From: Phragmitibacter sp. | Lineage (GTDB): Bacteria > Verrucomicrobiota > Verrucomicrobiia > Verrucomicrobiales > Verrucomicrobiaceae | Assembly (NCBI GenBank): GCA_025361865.1 | Contig: JANYJH010000418.1 | Coordinates: 1 to 64,000 of the forward strand | Reading direction: 5' to 3' | Length of the DNA stretch: 64,000 bases | Shown here: positions 45,278-54,454 of the stretch, in pieces | Layout of the letters: the number at the start of each line of letters is the position of its first letter | Numbering within the stretch: position 1 is the first letter of the stretch | Translations under genes and position numbers: made by a program | Notes under the pieces: generated by a model | Seen by the model: the letters and a program-made list of their open reading frames with translations, nothing else | What the model was told of the DNA's origin: nothing | Databases searched by the model: none

Positions 45278-45972
45278 GGCTGGGGAGTGGCGGGCTCTTT
45301 AAGCAGGGTCTGGATGTCTTTGCGGATTTTTTCGCGCCAGAACTTGGCGAATTCGGGGTCGGCACTGCCGATGTCATACATGCCGCGCACATTGCCCTGC
45401 TTGTCCACGAGAGCGACTTTCATGTCGTGAAGGAATTTGTCATCGGGTGAGAGCCGATCTTTCTCCGGCACGTCCTGCACGGCGAGGAAGCCGAAATACT
45501 TGGTCATGTAATGGCGCACCTCATCCATCGGGCCGTTCACGAACCACCAGTTATCTCCCTTCACCCCGAAGCGCGAGGTAAAGTCCTGAAGCACTTCCGG
45601 TGTGTCGGTTGGGTCCACGCTGAAGGATAGAAAATGGATACCAGGATCGCTGCCCACGTCTTGATAGAGCTTGAGCAATTCACCCACCACGCCCGGACAA
45701 CCACGCGGGCAATGCGTATAAACCCAGCAGGCGACGAGCACCTTGCCCTGCACGTTTTTAAGCTCCACGGTCTTCCCGCTGCGCTCGGTAAGCACGAGAT
45801 TCTTCTCCAGTTTCGAGAGCATGGGCAGTCGGCTTTCGCCATGATTGGCCATGCTTTCCTGCTTCAAACGCAGAAGGTAAGACTCAAACACGACCAATCC
45901 CAGTGCAGCGATGATGATAGGAATCCAGATGCTCAGCGGATGGATGCGCCGTTTGGGAGGTAGTTCAGTCAT
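45274..45972 (-). CDS. sco: SCO1/SenC copper chaperone for the CuA site
   Basis: 232 residues: one N-terminal membrane anchor (about 15-32) and a thioredoxin fold. The copper-binding motif is THCPRGCP (Cys-x3-Cys), and the third ligand His is in FLHDMKVALVD. SCO proteins insert copper into CuA of subunit II. Fits its position behind ctaA-ctaB and the oxidase genes. Confidence 0.92.
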   Translation of the reverse strand: MTELPPKRRIHPLSIWIPIIIAALGLVVFESYLLRLKQESMANHGESRLPMLSKLEKNLVLTERSGKTVELKNVQGKVLVACWVYTHCPRGCPGVVGELLKLYQDVGSDPGIHFLSFSVDPTDTPEVLQDFTSRFGVKGDNWWFVNGPMDEVRHYMTKYFGFLAVQDVPEKDRLSPDDKFLHDMKVALVDKQGNVRGMYDIGSADPEFAKFWREKIRKDIQTLLKEPATPQP

Positions 45973-45985
45973 AGTCGAAAAGGGG

Positions 45986-46945
45986 TCAGGGACGAATCCA
46001 GAAGAGTGCGCAGATGATGTAAATCAGCGGCAGATACATCAGTGTGAAGAAGAACAATTTACGGGCGCTGGCACGATCACGCTGCTGCATGAAACGCCAC
46101 GCATACCAGACCAATACGAGATTGAGCGCGATGCTGGCGGGAGCGAATCCGATGCTGACGCAATTCGTAAGCACCGGATGAAGCGTGAGCAATAACGCGG
46201 CGATGGAAAACAGCATGGCCAGATTAGAAGTGGTCCGGCCACTCTCATCTTCATTCGCCCACATCACGAAGCCGCCCTTCCGATACTCATCGCGATACAT
46301 CCAGTTGATGGCCAGAAAATGCGGGAGCTGCCAGAGAAACAGCAACAGAAAAAGATACACCGCACCGGGGGCGAAAACAAGATCACTGCGGAAATACGGG
46401 GCTCCCTCAGGAGGCGCACCAGCGGCTCCCGCCCAGCCAATCAGCGGCGGCAAGGCCCCTGATACCGCGCCAACAATGGTGTTCCAGGCCGACTTCTGCT
46501 TCATCGGCGTATAAATGAAAAGATACACTCCCAGGGTCATCGCGCATAAAACGGCGGCCTCCAGATTGACCATCTTCGCCAAATGAATGAGGGCGAAGGC
46601 ACTCAACAACCAACCCAACCCAAAGGCCAGTCCGGGCTCTACGCGACGCGATGGCAGAGGTCGGTCCGCCGTGCGTTTCATGAGCGCGTCCGGCTCCATC
46701 TCCATGAGTTGATTGAAGATCGCCGCGCCGAAAGCCGCCAGCGCACCTCCGATCAAAGTGTGCGTCAACAGAGCCCCTGACCAGTCAGGAGAGCGATGCA
46801 GCCAGAAGCCGACGAACGTGCTCACCAGCACCAGAAAACTCAGCCGGAACTTCGTCAGCGTCATGAAATCCGCACGGGACATGCCCAGCGCTGGCGACGC
46901 AGTGGTTCCATCCGTTTTGGCTTCATTCATGGCGGTGGATTCCAT
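45986..46945 (-). CDS. ctaB: Protoheme IX farnesyltransferase (heme O synthase)
   Basis: 319 residues, about nine membrane helices. Prenyltransferase motif NQLMEMEPDALMKRTADRPLP (Asn and Asp ligands for Mg-pyrophosphate) at about residue 80, and a second acidic loop around YRDEYRKGGFVMW. Converts heme B to heme O, which CtaA makes into heme A for the aa3 oxidase. N-terminal 25 residues are polar and variable. Confidence 0.94.
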   Translation of the reverse strand: MESTAMNEAKTDGTTASPALGMSRADFMTLTKFRLSFLVLVSTFVGFWLHRSPDWSGALLTHTLIGGALAAFGAAIFNQLMEMEPDALMKRTADRPLPSRRVEPGLAFGLGWLLSAFALIHLAKMVNLEAAVLCAMTLGVYLFIYTPMKQKSAWNTIVGAVSGALPPLIGWAGAAGAPPEGAPYFRSDLVFAPGAVYLFLLLFLWQLPHFLAINWMYRDEYRKGGFVMWANEDESGRTTSNLAMLFSIAALLLTLHPVLTNCVSIGFAPASIALNLVLVWYAWRFMQQRDRASARKLFFFTLMYLPLIYIICALFWIRP

Positions 46946-46971
46946 ACAGCATCTTCCTTATAAAACCAATG

Positions 46972-48051
46972 CTATCCCTTCAACTCCGACTCCGTGATGC
47001 TGGCTCGCACGAGCACCATGAGCACAAAGGAAGTCGCGAGGATGATCAATCCATTGATGACATGGAAATTGGTCACCCAGAACTTCTTCACCGTCAGGAT
47101 CACATACACGCCGAGCGTAAGCTGGGCGATGGGCAGCGCGATGAGCAGCACGGGTATCCAGCGGAGGTTGTCCTGTTTGGCGAGTAATCTTTTCGTCACC
47201 AGAGCCGTCATAATGGAAACGCTGAACACGACCAAGGCCCATGCCTTGTGCATGAACAACGCGACGAGATCAAACGAGCGTCCCCAAGGAACCAAGTCTC
47301 CGCCAGTAGTCAAAACATCGACCGCCGCCAAATCAAAACGATGCGTGTGACGGATGATGGCACCGAACACGAGCTGCATGAAGACCACGAAGAAGAAGAA
47401 CGTAGTCAGCTTCACCAAGCCAGCGCGCATCTGCGCCGGAACCAGCATGGGTCGCTTCCCCCAAGTCGGCGAGGACACCATCGCGATGGCTATCAGCAGG
47501 CAATAGAAAAGCTGGCCGAGGCAACCATGCACGATACCGTAGTGGTCGGATACCATGAGCACGCGAATGCCACCGAGAACCGCCTGACTGACGACGACGA
47601 TGATGGCTGAATTTGTCAGTTTAAGGAGCAGGGGCCAGCGGCGTGTCAGCAACCCTTTGATCAACCAAGTGATGCAGCCCGCCCCGCCGAGCACGACGAC
47701 GGTCCATGAACTCTTGCTGCCTCCTACAATAATCGCGGCGACGGCACCAGCCAACAAGGGAACCTCATACCAAGGTTGAAGATTGATCCTCCACTGCCAG
47801 ACAAACATCGTCAGCACTAGAAGGCCCACCGTTCCCGCCAGGAGTCGGTGCCCATGCTCCAACATGAACGGCGTGATGTGCAGCCAGCCTTGCGGATTCA
47901 GCGAGCCATTGCTCAGAGGCCAGTCTCCAAAGGCCATGCCCGCGTGTTCCGTGGTCGTGGCCGCTCCCCACCAGATCAGCAGGGCTCCGATGAATAAGGT
48001 GAAAACAGAGAACTGATGGAACCGGGGCGAAGCAGTGCGGGGCGAAGTCAT
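46972..48051 (-). CDS. ctaA: Heme A synthase (COX15/CtaA)
   Basis: 359 residues with eight membrane helices in two four-helix halves. Conserved His ligands occur in FMLEHGHRLLAGTVG and GCLGQLFYC region, and in the second half (IRHTHRFDLAAVD, LFMHKAWALV, TNFHVINGLI). Oxidises heme O to heme A. Gap to ctaB 26 bases, gap to ctaC 83 bases. Confidence 0.93.
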   Translation of the reverse strand: MTSPRTASPRFHQFSVFTLFIGALLIWWGAATTTEHAGMAFGDWPLSNGSLNPQGWLHITPFMLEHGHRLLAGTVGLLVLTMFVWQWRINLQPWYEVPLLAGAVAAIIVGGSKSSWTVVVLGGAGCITWLIKGLLTRRWPLLLKLTNSAIIVVVSQAVLGGIRVLMVSDHYGIVHGCLGQLFYCLLIAIAMVSSPTWGKRPMLVPAQMRAGLVKLTTFFFFVVFMQLVFGAIIRHTHRFDLAAVDVLTTGGDLVPWGRSFDLVALFMHKAWALVVFSVSIMTALVTKRLLAKQDNLRWIPVLLIALPIAQLTLGVYVILTVKKFWVTNFHVINGLIILATSFVLMVLVRASITESELKG

Positions 48052-48134
48052 CAGGCGAAGAGTCGAACTTATAGAGGACTACGCCTCACAGGAACAATGG
48101 GCTACAAAACCCGAGGTTCCCCGCTCACCAAGGA

Positions 48135-48941
48135 TCAGCGTGAAGCCAACGGAGCTGGCTGGGCAGCCGAAGCTTTGATTGCCTCTTCGCTGTTGTCTTT
48201 GAGGAAGGCATCGAATTCTTTCTCGCTCACGACCGTGAGTTTGGCTTTCATGCCGGAGTGACCGACGCCGCAAAGCTGACCACAGATGATGTCCCATTCG
48301 CCTGTCTTGGTCGGGCGGAACCAGATGTGAGCACGCACACCAGGAGTAGCGTCTTGAGCAATGCGCATGGGCACGAGTGCGAGGTTGTGAATCACGTCCT
48401 TGCTCGTCACGTCGATGATGATCGGGCGACCCACGGGAATGGTCATTTCTCCAGATTTCACGAAGTCATCTTTGCCATTCGGGTCTTTTAGATCGCGGCC
48501 AATCATGTTGCCCGCACTGGTATTTACAAAGCGGAGCTCTTGGTTGCCGAGATTACCGTCCAAACCAGCATACTGGAAGCTCCAGTTAAACTTCTCACCG
48601 ACGGCACGTAGCTTGACCACGTCAGGCCCCATCGGGTATTGCTCGGACTGGGTTGACCACAAGGGGATAGCAAAGCCCAGTAGCAGAATGATTTCAACAA
48701 TCACCACCCCGATCTCAATGTGCGTAGAAGCATGACCGCGAACGCCGATGTAGTCTGCGTTGGGGTTGTTTGATTTACGGAACTTCGTGAAGACGATGGC
48801 CAGAAAGGTGGACCATCCGACGAAAAGCAACAGCATGAACCACTGAATGAGGCCAAGCATGTGATCAACCATTTCACCGTGCTCTGAGGCCAGCCCAGGA
48901 ACGCCGAGGAGATTGTTGAGTGAAGTAATCAGGGCAAACAT
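48135..48941 (-). CDS. ctaC: Cytochrome c oxidase subunit II
   Basis: 268 residues: two membrane helices (about 30-52 and 76-95) and a periplasmic cupredoxin domain. All CuA ligands are present: His185 (VIHNL), Cys220, Glu/Cys224, His228 and Met231 (CGQLCGVGHSGM). There is no fused cytochrome c domain, so it is an aa3-type rather than caa3-type subunit; electrons probably come from the separate mono-heme proteins encoded in the same operon. Confidence 0.95.
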   Translation of the reverse strand: MFALITSLNNLLGVPGLASEHGEMVDHMLGLIQWFMLLLFVGWSTFLAIVFTKFRKSNNPNADYIGVRGHASTHIEIGVVIVEIILLLGFAIPLWSTQSEQYPMGPDVVKLRAVGEKFNWSFQYAGLDGNLGNQELRFVNTSAGNMIGRDLKDPNGKDDFVKSGEMTIPVGRPIIIDVTSKDVIHNLALVPMRIAQDATPGVRAHIWFRPTKTGEWDIICGQLCGVGHSGMKAKLTVVSEKEFDAFLKDNSEEAIKASAAQPAPLASR

Positions 48942-48955
48942 AGTCGTGAGAGAGG

Positions 48956-49144
48956 TCAGGAGTTGGGGTCAGTAAATTCGCGCTGCTTGCGGGCGAAGTT
49001 GAACATGATCTTGAGCACGATGCCCAGCATCACGAACACGACGCCGACCATGAAGAAAACCGCCAAGTTCGCAGCTTTAGCGACTTCGGTGCCTTGATCG
49101 GGAAGGCAGGTGGCACAGGCCAGAAGTGAAGGGAGAAGATTCAT
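48956..49144 (-). CDS. Small membrane protein of the oxidase operon, 62 residues
   Basis: Starting at ATG 49144, one base after the upstream stop. A Cys pair CATC near residue 11, one helix (about 26-50: LAVFFMVGVVFVMLGIVLKIM) and a charged tail. Not recognised; similar tiny proteins accompany oxidase genes in related clusters. It may be an accessory oxidase subunit. Confidence 0.6.
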   Translation of the reverse strand: MNLLPSLLACATCLPDQGTEVAKAANLAVFFMVGVVFVMLGIVLKIMFNFARKQREFTDPNS

Positions 49145-49145
49145 A

Positions 49146-49352
49146 TCAGGCTTCGATGTCCTTCCATTTCTTGATGACGAACCAGACGCCGTAAACCGCC
49201 AAGGCAATAGCGAGCGAGCCGCTCAGGTTCGATGCGGTGACGACTTGCAGTTCGATAGCCGCCTTGGGATCATTATAGGCCCATCCCCAGAACCCTGCGG
49301 AACACAGGATCGCGAGGAAAATCAAGACCACATGGAATCCCTTGAGAGACAT
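49146..49352 (-). CDS. Small membrane protein of the oxidase operon, 68 residues
   Basis: Two predicted helices (about 6-26 and 42-62) and a KKWKDIEA tail. It is not a recognisable homologue of known subunits but sits between ctaF and ctaC with gaps of one and three bases, so it is very probably translated with them. Confidence 0.62.
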   Translation of the reverse strand: MSLKGFHVVLIFLAILCSAGFWGWAYNDPKAAIELQVVTASNLSGSLAIALAVYGVWFVIKKWKDIEA

Positions 49353-49355
49353 AAA

Positions 49356-49688
49356 TTACTTGGATGAGAAGGCGTCGAAATGCAAAGGGCTCGACTGGGC
49401 CAAGTGGGTTAGGAAGAACAGCGCGAACGTGAAGAAAACGGTGAAGACCAAGAACTTGTAAACAATGCCCCGCTCATTCTTCAAATGCATGAAGACGAAG
49501 AGTTGGAAGGCTACCTGCGTAGCGGCGATGAGCAGGCCCAAGACGATGTGCGAGGTCGTGCTGGACAGCAGATTGAAGATGGAACAGCTCAAGGCTGAAC
49601 CGATCATCAGGCCAAGACCGCCCAGCCAGATCTGACGGCTTTGCTTGCTAAAGTCGGCGGCGCTTGGTGTGGTAGTTTCTTCAGACAT
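49356..49688 (-). CDS. ctaF: Cytochrome c oxidase subunit IV (prokaryotic, CtaF type)
   Basis: 110 residues with three membrane helices. The segment IAATQVAFQLFVFMHLKNERG is diagnostic of the bacterial subunit IV family (also CyoD-like). A polar N-terminus of 20 residues precedes the first helix. It lies 24 bases after ctaE. Confidence 0.88.
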   Translation of the reverse strand: MSEETTTPSAADFSKQSRQIWLGGLGLMIGSALSCSIFNLLSSTTSHIVLGLLIAATQVAFQLFVFMHLKNERGIVYKFLVFTVFFTFALFFLTHLAQSSPLHFDAFSSK

Positions 49689-49712
49689 GGAGAGTGATTA
49701 AGTAAGAGTGTC

Positions 49713-51089
49713 TTAGAAAAGGTAGAGAACAGGGAAAACGATCATCCAAACAATATCTACAAAGTGCCAGAAGAGACCGCCCACTTCCACGCGGTTGGTC
49801 AGATGCTCAGGGTCGGTCTTGTAGAGCCCGCCGTTGAAGAAGAGGAAATAGGCCAGAACGAGAGCGCCACCGACGATGTGCAATCCGTGAAGGCTCGTCA
49901 TCGCGAAGTAGATCGCGTAATAGTTGTGATACTTGGGAGTGAAATTGGAGTAGAAAGCCACGTCTTTCTTGAGGATGGCGACTTCAGGATGGTGATGCTC
50001 TTCATGCGTGGCGGGTGCGACCTCCGCATGGTCTTTCATTTCTGCTTTGCCAGCTTCTTTCGCTTCATGCACGGGCGCACCAGCTTCACTATGAAGGCTT
50101 ATGGGCATCGTGAAGGCCTCACGCACAAAGTCCGTATCACCGAGGCTTCCACCTGATTTGCTCTTCTCTGCTTTTTGCTTCAAGAAAGCTGTTTTCCAAT
50201 CGCCACCCAAGACACGCCAAGCATCTGCTTTTTCAACGAGTTCATAGGCGTGGGATAAGCTCTTCTCGCCAGCAGGAATGGCTTGGCGGAGGTCCACCTT
50301 ATCCACTTCCAGACGAAGGGTGTCATCTTCGAGCTTTCCTTCGAGCACCGTTCCATCACGGAAGGTGGCTTTGGTGCCGTCGTAAGAAATCAGAGCGGAG
50401 GGAGTAATCGCGAACTTAAGCGGGGCCGTTGCAGTGTATTTGATTTCCGGTTGCTTCTTGCTGAAGGCCTCGCTGACCACGCTGCTCACGGTTGCCTTGT
50501 CCAAGACCACGACTTTTCCCGTCGCATCTTTGAACTCAGGCTTGGAATCCACCAAGTAACCCAAAAAGTTACCATCAGAGCCTGGGGTGATGAAAGGCAT
50601 GTTGAAATTGAGCAAGCCCTTCTCGTTGGGACGGGAAGCAAGTGTCACCGTCTTCACATCTAAGAACTTGATCTTGTAACCGCCTTCAGCCAAGTGGCCC
50701 TCCAGCACGCTGCCATCCTGAAGACGGACGCCGTAGTGGTGGAACTTGTCGCCATACTCACGGATTTTGATGGTCATGAAAGCGACCGACAAAAGTAACG
50801 TCGCCGCCATAAAGATCTGATAGCGACGGAAGTTCCGCATCTTCAGCGAGAGCCACGCCTGAAGCACCGTGATAGAGGAGAGGATCAGGATGAGGGTGTT
50901 GACGAAACCCGCTTGGACGTTGAGAACGTGAGTCGGCCAGGGTGTGTCCGATGCCAGACGAAGGAAGATGTAAGCGGAGAACAAACCGCCAAACAGCATG
51001 ACTTCGGAAGCGAGGAATAACCAGATGGCGATCTTGGCGTTCCAAAAACCCGTGTCGGGCCGAGCTTTTACAGTGTAGGGAATGTCCAT
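49713..51089 (-). CDS. ctaE: Cytochrome c oxidase subunit III with a large inserted soluble domain
   Basis: 458 residues, more than twice the normal length for the five-helix form. Helices 1-3 (about 18-40, 58-80, 90-108) and 4-5 (about 385-417, 436-456) are standard, including YYAIYFAMTSLHGLHIVGG and GGLFWHFVDIVWM. Between them residues 115-385 form a polar insertion. It contains two similar beta-rich units (119-150 with RLQDGSVLEGHL; 240-267 with TFRDGTVLEGKL) and a His/Glu/Ala-rich linker (350-368). The frame is continuous with no stop, so this is a real domain. Role unknown. Confidence 0.92.
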   Translation of the reverse strand: MDIPYTVKARPDTGFWNAKIAIWLFLASEVMLFGGLFSAYIFLRLASDTPWPTHVLNVQAGFVNTLILILSSITVLQAWLSLKMRNFRRYQIFMAATLLLSVAFMTIKIREYGDKFHHYGVRLQDGSVLEGHLAEGGYKIKFLDVKTVTLASRPNEKGLLNFNMPFITPGSDGNFLGYLVDSKPEFKDATGKVVVLDKATVSSVVSEAFSKKQPEIKYTATAPLKFAITPSALISYDGTKATFRDGTVLEGKLEDDTLRLEVDKVDLRQAIPAGEKSLSHAYELVEKADAWRVLGGDWKTAFLKQKAEKSKSGGSLGDTDFVREAFTMPISLHSEAGAPVHEAKEAGKAEMKDHAEVAPATHEEHHHPEVAILKKDVAFYSNFTPKYHNYYAIYFAMTSLHGLHIVGGALVLAYFLFFNGGLYKTDPEHLTNRVEVGGLFWHFVDIVWMIVFPVLYLF

Positions 51090-51132
51090 CAGTCGGAATC
51101 AGAGTGAAATTTGGCGATCAGAACAGCAGATG

Positions 51133-52974
51133 CTAGTGCTCGGCATGAGTCAGCTTTTCCTCGGGCACTTCACCTTCGGCAAGCCACTGTGGCGTGTAAT
51201 CAGTCGATGCACCGGGAACGCTGTATTCGTAAGGACCGCGATGAACCACGGGTTCAAAATTGAAGTTGCCATGTCCCGGAGGGGTTGGGGTCGCCCACTC
51301 AAGAGTCGTCGCGTGCCAAGGATTATCGCAAGTCACTTTCTTGCCGCCCTTGATACTGAGGAAGACATTCAAGATGAAAGGAATCTGCGACAGCGCTAGG
51401 CACCATGCGGCAATAGACATCACCTCATTCAACCAAAGCAGGTGGCGAGTCGTGTCTTCAAAGGCCATGCCGCCGTTATACCAGCGACGATGGAAACCAG
51501 CGAGACCTTGAATGAACATCGGAGCAAAGAGGAAGTTCATGCAAATCAGTGAGGGCCAGAAATGAAGACGTCCCAACGTTTCGTTCATAAACCTGCCCGT
51601 GATCTTGGGATACCAGTGATAGATACCTGCGAAGAGCGCGAAGATCGTTCCGGGAGCCACAACGTAGTGAAAGTGGCCGATGACATAGTAAGTGTCATGC
51701 AAGAATAGATCCGTCATGCTGAAGGCGAGAGGCAATCCTGTTAGGCCGCCAATACCGAACATGGGTAGGAACGCGCAGGCAAAAAGCATCGGCGTATTGA
51801 AACGGATGGAACCGCCCCAAAGGGAAATCATCAGACAAGTCAGGAGAACGACTGAGGGCACTGAGATGGAGACCGTCGTTATCTGGAAGAAAGTGCTGAC
51901 GACAGCGCCCATGCCTGTGAGATACATGTGGTGAGCCCAAACAATAAAGCTGAAGAAGCCGAGCACCAAAGCCGCATAGACCATCGTTTTGTGACCCCAC
52001 AAGGGACGACGGATATTACAAGGAATGATGTCGCTCACGATGCAAAACGCAGGGAGGATCAAAACGTAAACCTCAGGATGCGCGAGGAACCAGAATAAAT
52101 GCTGGTAGAGCAACGGGCTGCCACCGCCTGCGATGTCCAAGTGGCGGTTGGAATCCAATAATCCCGTAGGAAGGAAGAAACTGGAACCAAAGAGACGGTC
52201 AAAGAGCTGGAGAACCGCAGCCACTTCCAGCGGCGGGAAGGCCAAGAGTAGTAAGAAGGCAGTTACCAACATGCCCCAGACGAAGAAAGGCATTCTCATC
52301 CAAGTCATACCCTTGCAGCGCAAGTTGATGATGGTCGTGATGATATTGACCGACCCCAGCAGAGATGAGGAAATCAGGAAGACCATGGCCATAAGCCACT
52401 GGGTCTGCCCGGAGAAGAAGACATCTTTGACATCCATCTGCGTGGTGGAAGCCAATGGGGAATAGTTCGTCCAGCCACTCTGCGCTGCGCCTGAGGGCAT
52501 GAAGAAACTCATCATCATCAAGACACCGCCGATGAGATTAAGCCAATAGCTCCAAGCGTTGAGCTTAGGGAAGGCCATATCAATCGCGCCGATCTGAAGG
52601 GGGACAAGGTAGTTCCCGAAAGCACCGAAAGCCAAGGGCACAACACCCAAGAACACCATGATGGTTCCATGCATGGCCCCAAACATATTGTAAAGCTCGG
52701 GGCTCACTACTCCGCCTGGTGCCCAGCGATCACCGAGGAACGCACCAATGAGGGGCATCGGCTTGTCAGGATAAGCGATGCTCCAGCGCATCACCATCAT
52801 CAAGAAGAAACCAGCGAGCAGGAAGACCAAGGAGGTAAGTCCATACTGAATACCGATCACCTTGTGGTCGGTGGAAAAGATATACTTGTAGATGAAGCTC
52901 TGCTTCGGATGGGCCTCATGCGCGTGATCATGGGCTTCACCGTGGAGTTCTTCGTGTGTAATGGCGGCGCTCAT
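51133..52974 (-). CDS. ctaD: Cytochrome c oxidase subunit I (aa3-type, catalytic)
   Basis: 613 residues. The binuclear centre is complete: LAHPEVYVLILP (CuB His and cross-linked Tyr), WAHHMYLTG (CuB His pair) and IGHFHYVVAPG (heme a3 and heme a His). The low-spin heme His of helix II is in MFGAMHGTIMVF. It reduces O2 to water and pumps protons. This is the only intact oxidase centre in the cluster. Confidence 0.97.
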   Translation of the reverse strand: MSAAITHEELHGEAHDHAHEAHPKQSFIYKYIFSTDHKVIGIQYGLTSLVFLLAGFFLMMVMRWSIAYPDKPMPLIGAFLGDRWAPGGVVSPELYNMFGAMHGTIMVFLGVVPLAFGAFGNYLVPLQIGAIDMAFPKLNAWSYWLNLIGGVLMMMSFFMPSGAAQSGWTNYSPLASTTQMDVKDVFFSGQTQWLMAMVFLISSSLLGSVNIITTIINLRCKGMTWMRMPFFVWGMLVTAFLLLLAFPPLEVAAVLQLFDRLFGSSFFLPTGLLDSNRHLDIAGGGSPLLYQHLFWFLAHPEVYVLILPAFCIVSDIIPCNIRRPLWGHKTMVYAALVLGFFSFIVWAHHMYLTGMGAVVSTFFQITTVSISVPSVVLLTCLMISLWGGSIRFNTPMLFACAFLPMFGIGGLTGLPLAFSMTDLFLHDTYYVIGHFHYVVAPGTIFALFAGIYHWYPKITGRFMNETLGRLHFWPSLICMNFLFAPMFIQGLAGFHRRWYNGGMAFEDTTRHLLWLNEVMSIAAWCLALSQIPFILNVFLSIKGGKKVTCDNPWHATTLEWATPTPPGHGNFNFEPVVHRGPYEYSVPGASTDYTPQWLAEGEVPEEKLTHAEH

Positions 52975-53017
52975 AGGAGTTCCAAACTAAAGGGCAGTAA
53001 TGCGGACGGTAATTTAA

Positions 53018-53749
53018 TTATTTCTTGGTCGCTGGATCGGGAGCGGCGACAGGGGCGGCGGTTGCTCCAGGGCCCGCAGGGATTTCACCAGGACAATTCA
53101 TCTCTTTATACTTCTCGAGATCAGTTGGCGACCAAGGACCGACATGATCCTTCACTTCGGCGCGGACTTTGGCCACCATTTGCTTGGTCACCATCGGAGC
53201 CTGATTTCCCCAGCTATTACGCACGTAGGTGAGGACATTGGCAATCTCATCATCAGACATCACAGGAGGCATCATCACGTTGTTGTAGGAGGCTCCTTTG
53301 ACACTCACCGGACCCGCAAGGCCGTGCATGGCGATACGTGCGATACGCTCGGTTCCGCCCAAGACCCACTCTGAACCCGCCAGCGGAGGAATAGCACCAG
53401 GTTGCCCCAAGCCCGTTGGCTGATGACAGCCCTGACAGTTGTTGAAGACCGTAGAGCCTTTTTTCATGGCCAACTGGAAAGCATCCAACTGTGGACCGGT
53501 CACAATACCAGCTCCACGCGGATCAATCGGGCGTTCAATAAAAGGATTGCTCTTTTCAGAATCAAAGCCGCCGACATAAGCACCCGCATAGCCACCGCCG
53601 AGGATGGTCATGATCATCATGCCAACAATCACCCACAGAGGCGTCGGCTCCCGTCCTGCTACCACATCAGGATTCTCGCGCTTCACTGCGGCATGAAGGC
53701 GATCCAGATCAGTATTATCGAAGTTTTGTGGTTGGTTCATGGCATCCAA
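53018..53749 (-). CDS. Membrane-anchored mono-heme cytochrome c (CcoP-like)
   Basis: 243 residues: cytosolic N-terminus, one helix (about 37-60), then a cytochrome c domain with heme motif CQGCH (105-109) and axial Met in VMMPPVMSDDE. The tail is Pro/Ala-rich. Single-heme, unlike di-heme CcoP, but placed like CcoP after ccoN-ccoO. It may carry electrons from ACIII to CuA of the aa3 oxidase. Gap of 3 bases to ccoO. Confidence 0.85.
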   Translation of the reverse strand: MDAMNQPQNFDNTDLDRLHAAVKRENPDVVAGREPTPLWVIVGMMIMTILGGGYAGAYVGGFDSEKSNPFIERPIDPRGAGIVTGPQLDAFQLAMKKGSTVFNNCQGCHQPTGLGQPGAIPPLAGSEWVLGGTERIARIAMHGLAGPVSVKGASYNNVMMPPVMSDDEIANVLTYVRNSWGNQAPMVTKQMVAKVRAEVKDHVGPWSPTDLEKYKEMNCPGEIPAGPGATAAPVAAPDPATKK

Positions 53750-53752
53750 TGA

Positions 53753-54436
53753 TTACTTTTTGGCCGCTGTGTCAGCGACTACCTCACCTGGTATTGGCGC
53801 GTCCTTCTTGAGTGAAAGCAGGTAGTTGACCAACTCTTCAGCTTCAGCCGTGGGCACTACTTCATAGCCCTTTTCAGGTGCGAAAGCTGCGGGTAGTTTG
53901 AGCGCTTTCGGCGAGCCTGCGGCTTGTATCGGCTGAACTTTGTAGAGGTGGCGGAATCCAGGCATGATGCTCCACTTGTTTACGGCTTGAGGAGAGTAAA
54001 GGTGCTCGTGAATTTCCAATCTGCTCTTATCTGCCAAGCGGTAGCCTGCATTGGTCAAATCAGGACCATTGCGTTGCACTCCAAGGTAAGCATAAGGTTC
54101 AAACATGTAATCGCGCTGAGTGCTCGGACGGATAGGTTGCGCAGGCGTTTCTGCTTGGTCGCTCCCCCAGCCCTTCTTCCAAGGATCGAGAATCCCTGCA
54201 AAGCCTGGACGGATCATTTGTGTGTGGCACTGGGTGCAGCCTTCCTTTGCGTAGATCAGTTGACCCTGACGGTAGATGCCTTTGCCGGGATAAGCACCTT
54301 CCATCCCATCACGCTCTTTGTCGTAGCTGAGAGTCGTGAGTTTCTGTGCGCTGATCGCAGGCACAACGATCAGTAACAACCACGGCAATCCGAAGCTGAT
54401 ACCGATTCCAATAACGAATTTCCGCAGACTGGTCAT
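53753..54436 (-). CDS. ccoO: CcoO-like mono-heme cytochrome c
   Basis: 227 residues: N-terminal anchor (about 8-28) and cytochrome c domain. GCTQCHTQMIRPG (heme Cys67/Cys70/His71) and RNGPDLTNAGYR and SIMPGF (Met158) are the signature of cbb3 subunit II. Alternates with a catalytically degenerate CcoN homologue upstream, so it serves electron transfer without a partner oxidase site of its own. Confidence 0.88.
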   Translation of the reverse strand: MTSLRKFVIGIGISFGLPWLLLIVVPAISAQKLTTLSYDKERDGMEGAYPGKGIYRQGQLIYAKEGCTQCHTQMIRPGFAGILDPWKKGWGSDQAETPAQPIRPSTQRDYMFEPYAYLGVQRNGPDLTNAGYRLADKSRLEIHEHLYSPQAVNKWSIMPGFRHLYKVQPIQAAGSPKALKLPAAFAPEKGYEVVPTAEAEELVNYLLSLKKDAPIPGEVVADTAAKK

Positions 54437-54454
54437 GCTCGAAGATGAATAAAT

